From: Eremophila alpestris peregrina
Taxonomy: Eukaryota; Chordata; Aves; Passeriformes; Alaudidae
NCBI GenBank assembly: GCA_009792885.1
Contig: WMCF01000015.1
Coordinates: forward strand, 13,911,667 to 13,975,666
Length of the DNA: 64,000 nt
Reading direction: 5' to 3'
The notes under the pieces were generated by a model. That model saw nothing but the letters and a program-made list of their open reading frames with translations. It had not been told where the DNA came from and ran no database searches. Position numbers and translations under genes: made by a program. Shown in pieces: positions 57,785 through 64,000 of this stretch (position 1 is its first letter; every line of letters starts with the position of its first letter).

Positions 57785-59689
57785 ATACAAAAGCCAAATT
57801 TTCTTTTTCTGCAGTACTTTTTTCCCCCCAAGGACTTTGGTAATTACTGAAGAGACATCAAGTATGTGGAACCTGAATTGGAACCATGTTGTGGTGATGT
57901 AAAGCCATGGAAAAGCAGAGCAGTGGATCAGATGCCCAGTCTCAGTAACCCTCATAAATTTTCATCCAGGCCATAATGGAGTTCACACAACTATTTGGAC
58001 CACTTAGAAAATGAAGATGAAATGCATAAGGCAACACAAGAGACTTTCAGAAAGGCTCACAGCATGACCAAATCCTTCTCATTTTTAATATTTCTATTTC
58101 TTCTTCAAAACTTTTCCTTTAAACTTGAAAATAATGAGAAAAAGTGCTTCCTTGAGACAAGCCAGTACTATCAGCTAAACAGCCTCACATTCATCGTAGC
58201 ACTCCAAGTGCTCTGGAATGCTTTTCAGCCCAGAGGATAATAGTATTAGACGACCAGAAAGGCTGTCCTGTAAAAGACTGTTATTATGATTTCCAGTCTC
58301 AGAAGTTGGCTTAATCCAGCTGAGCACACACATGTTATTTAGAGAGGAGACTGAGCTCAGACACTGCTATCACCGTCATCTTTATTGCAAATGAAAGGTT
58401 CAGCCAGTGAAAGGCAAGTCACGTTTTTTTTGTCCTAAGCCCTGCAAACAGTGGCTGTTGCAATCGTCTTTGCACTCTGCAGCGAGAGTGTGGAGCTGCT
58501 GAATGCGGAGCTGTTTGCACAGATTTGCATCTGTCTAAAAACTCCTGTTTTCTCTCTTGTCACCTAATCAATAAAACGGCAAAAGATGCACTCCCTGCAC
58601 CCTCCAGGGAAGCAGCTCTGTGCCCACACAAAAGGCAAAGCATGAGCATAGGGGTTAACTAGAGGTGCTAAGCTGTGAACCCTGTAACAGGAGCATTTTT
58701 TTCACTGCTTGAAATTTCATGCTGCTCTTCCTCTGTCTGTGGAACAAAAGAAGAAGAGGCAGTGATGCTCTGAACTGGGGAAAAAAATAATCTGGGATTG
58801 TTCCCTGCATGAGAAAATATGTTTGGAGGATTACTTGGGGAATTTGCACCTTGACTTGAGGAGGAAATGCTGCACAGCTTCTCTCCCAGGGTTTGGGCAG
58901 AACAGCTCCCTCCCAAAGGACTGGTTCTGCCACCCACACCTCCCCAGGTGAGCAGGACCCATCTCACACTGCAGCCTGCCAAGGACCAGCAGACAGGCAC
59001 CAATCCCTGCAGATCAGCTTGCAGCTGGCACCACTGCTTGGAATTGCTCAAATCTGCCCATGCCCAAACCTGCCAGGCCCATTGCTGCCCCATCAGTAGG
59101 GTGGGAGTGAGCCTTCTGACCCTATCCTTTTTGCTCCAGGGGAGATATTGCATCTCACCACACAGCACTGGAGTGAAGGCCCCTCCATGAATATCCAGCA
59201 CAGAATTCCACCCATTCATTCTTGCCCTGGTAGTGTCTTTGCTAATAGTCCTGGTCAGGGCAGCCTCAGCGACACTTCTGCAAGACAAAACAGCTCGGTC
59301 TCCCTCTGTCCTTCCAGTCACCCCCCAAGAACAGAGCCACTGGGCACTCAGATTCATGGCAGAATGGGAGGGACAGCAGGTTCCTCTCCTTAGTATCAGG
59401 GAAGCAGCTCAAACAAGCTGAACCCCAGTGAGCAGCAGCTCTTCCTGGGCAAGCACTCCTTCCCTGGCACATTTTCCCATGGGAGACAAGAACAGGGGCC
59501 TTAAAATAAATCTGTCTTTTTAAAGCAGCGATGCTAAATGAAGGTTTGAGATCAAAGGCTGGGATTCTCACATTTTGCCAAGATAGACATATCCATTCAC
59601 GAGATTTTTGGTGTAACAAAATACTTGCTAATGAAGAGGATCATAATCTTATTATTAGCCCAAACTACCACAGTATGTCATTCAAGAGC

Positions 59690-59900
59690 GGGTTGGAATA
59701 TGTCCTAGTTTAGGAAGTTGCACAGTGGGCTTTGCTTTTGATTTAATGAGCTGTGATTGTGTTTATTTTCAGCAGCAACTATGCCCGTTAAATTTTGGTT
59801 GAAGGTCTGATCATTAACGACAGTAATCGACGGAAAGGATGAATTTAGGTTGAAGGGGAGGAAAATGGGAATTGTGTGTCTCCGGGATTCAGTTCCCAAG
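59690..59900. promoter_or_regulatory. Candidate CNMD upstream regulatory block
   Basis: A non-repetitive AT-rich stretch carries closely spaced homeodomain-type words (gatttaatgag, ctgatcattaacgac, gtaatcgac) and two unusual CpG-containing TAAT sites. It is 1.6-1.8 kb upstream of the CNMD start codon. Motif-based inference only. Confidence 0.3.
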
Positions 59901-60778
59901 CAACACAAGGTGGTCAGGAGAGCCTGAGCTTCCTCTGCTTTTGCAGTGCTTCATGATGGGTTTTCAACTACTGGTTAAGCCAGTTAAGGGGATTCAGACA
60001 TGAAAAAACAAAGATTTCTGCTGTTATGGAGTGGGGCACAGAGGAGAGGCAGGTGTATATAATCAACAGTGGGGGCCAGACTTTCCTTTTGTGGGATGAG
60101 CCATGGAGGGACAAGGTCATCAGTCGCCTTCCACTATCAAGATCCCAGAAATTCTAAGATGGCACTACATGTCAGTAGTGTGTAACAACTGAACAACCTG
60201 CCAGATGAGCAAAATGGAGAAGAAAGGGGAAGAGAAATATAAATAGAGCCACACAGCTTAAAAAAAAATATTGCTGCAGCACAGCTGGTTAGTGTAGGTC
60301 CTGCTCTGGAGTGAGATGGGGCCCCAGGTGGCAGGGTCTCCCAGATAAACCCCCTCTCACTGCTGCCTCTCTGGGTAACTGGAGCTGGGCACTGAGCAAG
60401 AAGGGCAGGGCAGGACAGGTCACGGCTCAGAGCCACCCCCCATCACATTCCTTTGGCAGCTGGTGTTTGTGTCTCAGTTTCCAGCCTTCCCAAGGAAGCT
60501 GTGCTTTGTGTTTGACACCATCAGACCCAAAGGGGTCCAGCACAGTTTATTTTCCAGCATCAGAGCGTGCACACACAGACACATGCATGTGACTGTACAC
60601 ACACGGGGCATGAAGGAAACACAGGCATGGACAGACACATGGATAGACACACACAGCCAGTTTGTAGCCCTTAAAAGCTTGCCATGTACAATATTAGAAA
60701 AATATTAGAATGAGTCAACAGATGCAGACAAATACTCCTTCCACCCAAAATTTATGATCCTACAATACCTCAGATACT

Positions 60779-60795
60779 AAAAAAAAAAAAAAAAA
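60779..60795. repeat. (A)17 homopolymer
   Basis: A run of 17 adenines preceding ggccc. Confidence 0.85.
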
Positions 60796-61484
60796 GGCCC
60801 AGCTGAGCATGGTGAGTGACCGGAAACGGAAGAAATCCTAGGGATACATCTACTTCAGATATAAAGGTGCAAAGTATCCTCATTAAATGAAAATATTAAA
60901 TTACTCCCTCACTTTGCCCCCCACTTAGCCAGCAGCAGACCTGGGCTCGCTGCTCCCTTTCCCAGGTTGTGCCCAGCCTGTACATGGGGCTCAGCTGGAG
61001 GCTGTTGTCTTGTGCCAGTCAGCGAGGTGTTTTGCAGAGCAGTCACCGACCAGCGGCTTGTCAGCTCCAGCGCCTGTGAATTCCTGTGGCAAGTGCAAAA
61101 AATCAGTTAACACGTTGCTCTATTTGAAATGCTGGCTTTGGGGGTTTTTTGTGACGGCCGTCTGTCTGACGGGGTACACCTCCTCTCCGCCACGGCGCGC
61201 AGGGGGTGCGAGTCCCCTACACCCCCGACCCCCGTGTCCCCCAGCTCGGGAGCTGGAGACGAGACTCAGGGGTGGGTTGGAGGGGACGGTGATGGGGCAG
61301 GAGGGCACAGCCCCGGGGAGCTCCTCCGGCCGCAAGGCAGCTCAAGGGGCTCATTGTGCCCGGCACTGGGCGGTGCTGCCCTCCCCGCGGGCCGGGGCCG
61401 GGAGCGGGGCGGGCCGGGGCGGTGCAGCCCCGCTGGGGCCGGGGCCGGGGCCGAGCCCGGGCAGGTCTCGCTCCCGCGGCAGCC

Positions 61485-61924
61485 ATGGCTGAGGGCTCCG
61501 AGAAGGTGCCCATCGCCCGAGCGGGGCCCGACGATGTGGAGCTGTGCCTGCCCCCCGTGAGTGCTGCCGGCAGGACGGGGACAGGCTGGGATCGGGACAA
61601 AGCGTGTGGGCATGAGTTGGGATGGAACGGGACCGAGCGGGTCGGCACCGGGCGGGGCGATTTGGGAACGGGTGGGGTCGGGAAGGTCGCGATGTAACGG
61701 GACGGATCGGGACACAACGGGTCAGGTGGGACCGGGTCCGATGGGGTCCCTGCCCGGTCCCTGCCCGCTCCCACCCGCGCTCTCCGCAGGCGTACGCGGC
61801 GGCCGCGCCCCCCGGGCCGGGGCGGCTGCTGAAGGCCGGGGCCGCGGTGCTGATCGCCGGGGCCCTGCTGCTGCTGGCCGGGGCCATCGGCGCCTTCTAC
61901 TTCTGGAAAGCCACGGAGCGGCAG
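61485..61924 (+). CDS. CNMD: Chondromodulin-1 (partial: coding exons 1-2)
   Basis: Coding exon 1 is 61485-61556 (24 codons; start in a good gcagccATGG context). Coding exon 2 is 61790-61924 (45 codons). Both have GT-AG boundaries in phase 0. The 69 residues open with KVPIARAGPDDVE, nearly identical to the family N terminus, and contain the single membrane anchor (about residues 40-63, ending AIGAFYFWK), which marks a type II protein. The remaining exons (extracellular BRICHOS domain, processing site and cysteine-rich C-terminal anti-angiogenic region) are not found before 64000 and must lie downstream. In cartilage the proprotein is cleaved to release a glycoprotein that supports chondrocytes and blocks vessel growth. 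The gene sits 3' of PCDH8 on the same strand, as in human. Confidence 0.95.
61557..61789 (+). other. CNMD: CNMD intron 1, 233 nt, GC-rich with degenerate cgggac repeats
   Basis: The donor is gtgagt and the acceptor is ctctccgcag. The interior repeats words such as cgggac, cgggt and gatcggga. The intron lies wholly inside the CpG island. Such compact GC-rich introns are typical of birds. Confidence 0.85.
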
Positions 61925-64000
61925 GTGAGCGCGGCGGCCGGGCCCCACTGCACGTCCGGGACCGGGCGGGGAACGGGGAGCTCTCGCACGTACCGAGGGG
62001 CACGGGCTGGAAGCGCTTCTTGCGGGGTCTATAAAACACGTCTTTAAGCAGACCTGTAGGGTTTTTTCCATGCTTCCAAAAATCTCAAACACCTAAGAAC
62101 CCAAACCGTAACCACTGTCTTTGGTGGCTGTGTGGATGGAGTTTCCTGGAAGCACATTTATTAGCGAACGTGAAACACATCTTTGAGAGCACAGACTCTA
62201 CATTGATTTCTGCTCACAAATCCTCAGTGAATTCAAACCCCAACAAGTCCCCAGGGATTCACATCCTGGGCAAACTCCAGCTCTCAGGACAAAAAAAGCA
62301 TTGAAATGTGTAAACTTTTTTCACAGCATCTGCACTCTCGGTCCAGATTCTACCTGGACCCTCAAGTGTGTAATGCTATAATTAACCCATTAACAGGCAC
62401 CCTTAGTTCTGGTGCTTTGTATGACTGTGCATACACTTAGGTTTACAGCTGTGAAGCAATTTTTAAAGTTAAGTTTTATTATTTATAGTTTCTGGGGTAC
62501 ACGAGAAATGCTTTATGCAAAGAATGAAACTGAGAAGCTGGTGATTTGTTAAAGACCCAAACTTCAGAGCGTTAGAACATGTTTACAGATTAACTTTTCT
62601 TTCTGTTTACACAGAATTTGTGTTTAAAATATATTTGAAACATGGAGGTACACACATGAATGTAACTTTCTCCATAAGTTAAATTAGTACCCTTGAATTT
62701 ACTTTGGAAGAAGTTTTGTACTGCCTCCGGCCACGTGCCAGCCCTCATCAAGGAGAGCCTTGTGTGAATTCCAGCAGCCAGAGTAAAGGTGGCCCTGTGA
62801 GACACACCCCTACACACAGGGATAATTCAGATAATCAGAAAGAAAAGTACAAGGTTTTACAGCAAAAAGACAGGACACATTGCTGAGCTCCAAGACGTGC
62901 TGCAAGAACCATGTGTTTCTCTAGGCTTTTGAAAAGGGAGAGGGATGCAAATGGTGTCATAGGCAGGGGACAGTGCTCTCAGCTCTGAGCAGGTGGGTGC
63001 ATTTGTGGAGTACAGGACAATGCTTCCCTTTTTTAATGCTCCTGTCATCTAAATTCAGCCACACAAAATATGTCACATTCACAGTTTTCATTAAGCTTTA
63101 AAGTTGATCTCTAGGTGAAGACACTGTGAAAGCTGAGAGCTATTTTTCCAAGCTGCCTTCAAACTCAGAAGGCTGCACTTGACTTGCAAATGTTTAGGAT
63201 GCAACTGCAAACAATTATATCCAGAGTCATTAATTAAAAAAAACTAAGGCAATTTTAAAATTCTTGGTTTTATTTTGCTTCTTTAAATTCTTCCCTAACT
63301 GACAGGGGTATCAAAGTCTCAACTCTAGTTCAGCCCCTATCAGGGGTAGACCATATACACTGGTCTGGTTTTATGGACCATGTTCACAGGAGTCCTAGAA
63401 AGCAGAAATATGGGAGTGGCCTTGTACAACTGAGGAACCATAAATCTTTAGCATCTTAGACTTCCCTGAGCGAAGGTAAGAGAAGAAGAAATTTGTCTCT
63501 AGCTGTCAGTGTAAATTTTTCATTAAACTGCTGTAAAGGCTTTTTTAAGACCCAAAATAAACTGCTTGTGCAGCACTTTCAGCAGAGCTGCACAAGAGAA
63601 TCACAAAACCCCTCCACAGATTGTGGTTCTCCAGCAAATACAAACCATGCTGTGGCTCTCCTCATTGAAAATAGGATAAGGGCAAATACGCTGACAAGGA
63701 AAATATGAGTCTATACAACTTCACATCCAATTTAAACAAAGTTCACATCCATTACAAGCTGGGAAGTGTGTTCCTATTCAAGAGGAACCTGTTTTCCTGT
63801 GCCTCAGCAGAACATCCTAGGAGATAAATAGGGGTTGGCCTCCTTCAGAGGAGGACATTCACGCCTGCTGTTCTTTGGGAATCATGCCAGCATAACAAGA
63901 AATGCCTAAAATGTCCTAGAGGAAGGTTTTTAGGTCAGAGTGAACATGGGTGTGCATTCACCCCATATTGTTTTTGAAGTAAAACTATAAGCACTCCCTG
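61925..64000 (+). other. CNMD: CNMD intron 2 (5' part)
   Basis: It starts with gtgagc after Gln69. No segment resembling the third coding exon (the conserved YNVHYTMSI region) was found up to the window end, so the intron is at least 2.1 kb. After 62040 the DNA is AT-rich without clear repeats. Confidence 0.75.

Larger units (their letters stand above)
57785..61149. other. Intergenic DNA upstream of CNMD
   Basis: No protein-like frames. It holds possible regulatory blocks at 58380-58580 (with an octamer-like atttgcat) and 59690-59900, a possible decayed CR1 tail at about 60738-60770, and an A17 run at 60779-60795. Confidence 0.65.
61150..62000 (+). promoter_or_regulatory. CNMD: CNMD CpG island and promoter
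   Basis: A CpG island covers the first two coding exons. Just upstream of the start codon are several GC boxes (gagcggggcgggccggggcgg at about 61401-61421) and three GGGGCC units (61435-61452). No TATA box was found, so the promoter is of the GC-rich type. In mammals and chicken the gene is strongly cartilage-restricted and depends on SOX9 and Sp factors; Sp-type sites are visible here. Confidence 0.65.

Noticed and set aside
60738..60770. Possible CR1 3' tail (ccttccacccaaaatttatgatcc-type wording)
   Set aside because: Only about 30 degenerate bases fit, with no CR1 body upstream; too short to call.
61217..62092. 291-codon minus-strand frame opposite CNMD exons
   Set aside because: It is an antisense artefact of the CNMD CpG island; the sense exons match chondromodulin with correct splice sites.
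62041..64000. Third coding exon of CNMD
   Set aside because: I searched by eye for the conserved YNVHYTMSI-type segment with an upstream acceptor and did not find it.
1..64000. CRISPR arrays, operons, phage or bacterial defence systems
   Set aside because: Nothing prokaryotic is present; gene structure, repeats and composition are those of a bird nuclear genome.

Overview
This window is vertebrate nuclear DNA, almost certainly from a bird and probably a songbird. The evidence is several CR1 LINE remnants of the avian type, an LTR that I recognise from memory as a passerine endogenous-retrovirus LTR, short GC-rich introns, and two genes that read as orthologues of PCDH8 and CNMD. The two genes lie head to tail on the same strand, as they do on human chromosome 13. 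There are no prokaryotic features, CRISPR arrays, operons, or rRNA or tRNA genes.

Layout: 1-33.4 kb is gene-poor, mostly AT-rich intergenic DNA upstream of PCDH8, with CR1 fragments at 11.9 and 12.3-13.4 kb and a few possible old conserved non-coding blocks. 33.4-35.9 kb is the GC-rich 5' flank of PCDH8: an upstream CpG-rich block, a 14-bp minisatellite, an assembly gap of 256 N inside a (GGAGA)n tract, an AT-rich candidate enhancer, a 20-bp CpG-rich tandem repeat and the core promoter. 35.9-40.15 kb is PCDH8, with three coding exons and a 3' UTR. 40.2-61.1 kb is the PCDH8-CNMD intergenic region; it holds an orphan CpG island with a CTCF-like site (47.04-47.7 kb), CR1 copies on both strands, an ERV LTR (56.9-57.8 kb) with a fragment of the same LTR at 43.0 kb, and an ancient tRNA-derived SINE resembling MIR (52.4 kb). 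61.15-62.0 kb is the CNMD CpG island with coding exons 1 and 2. The rest is CNMD intron 2, and the gene continues beyond the window.

The two genes are not known to share a pathway. PCDH8 (paraxial protocadherin/arcadlin) is a delta-2 protocadherin used in paraxial mesoderm and at synapses. CNMD (chondromodulin-1) is a type II membrane proprotein of cartilage that releases an anti-angiogenic fragment. Their adjacency is conserved vertebrate synteny.

I found no convincing new biological system. The best leads are an in-frame 138-nt PCDH8 intron with a tandem NAGNAG acceptor, a CPE plus Pumilio-site layout in the PCDH8 3' UTR, and the orphan CpG island with a CTCF-like motif between the two genes. 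Conservation claims are inference from base composition and motif density, because no alignment could be run.
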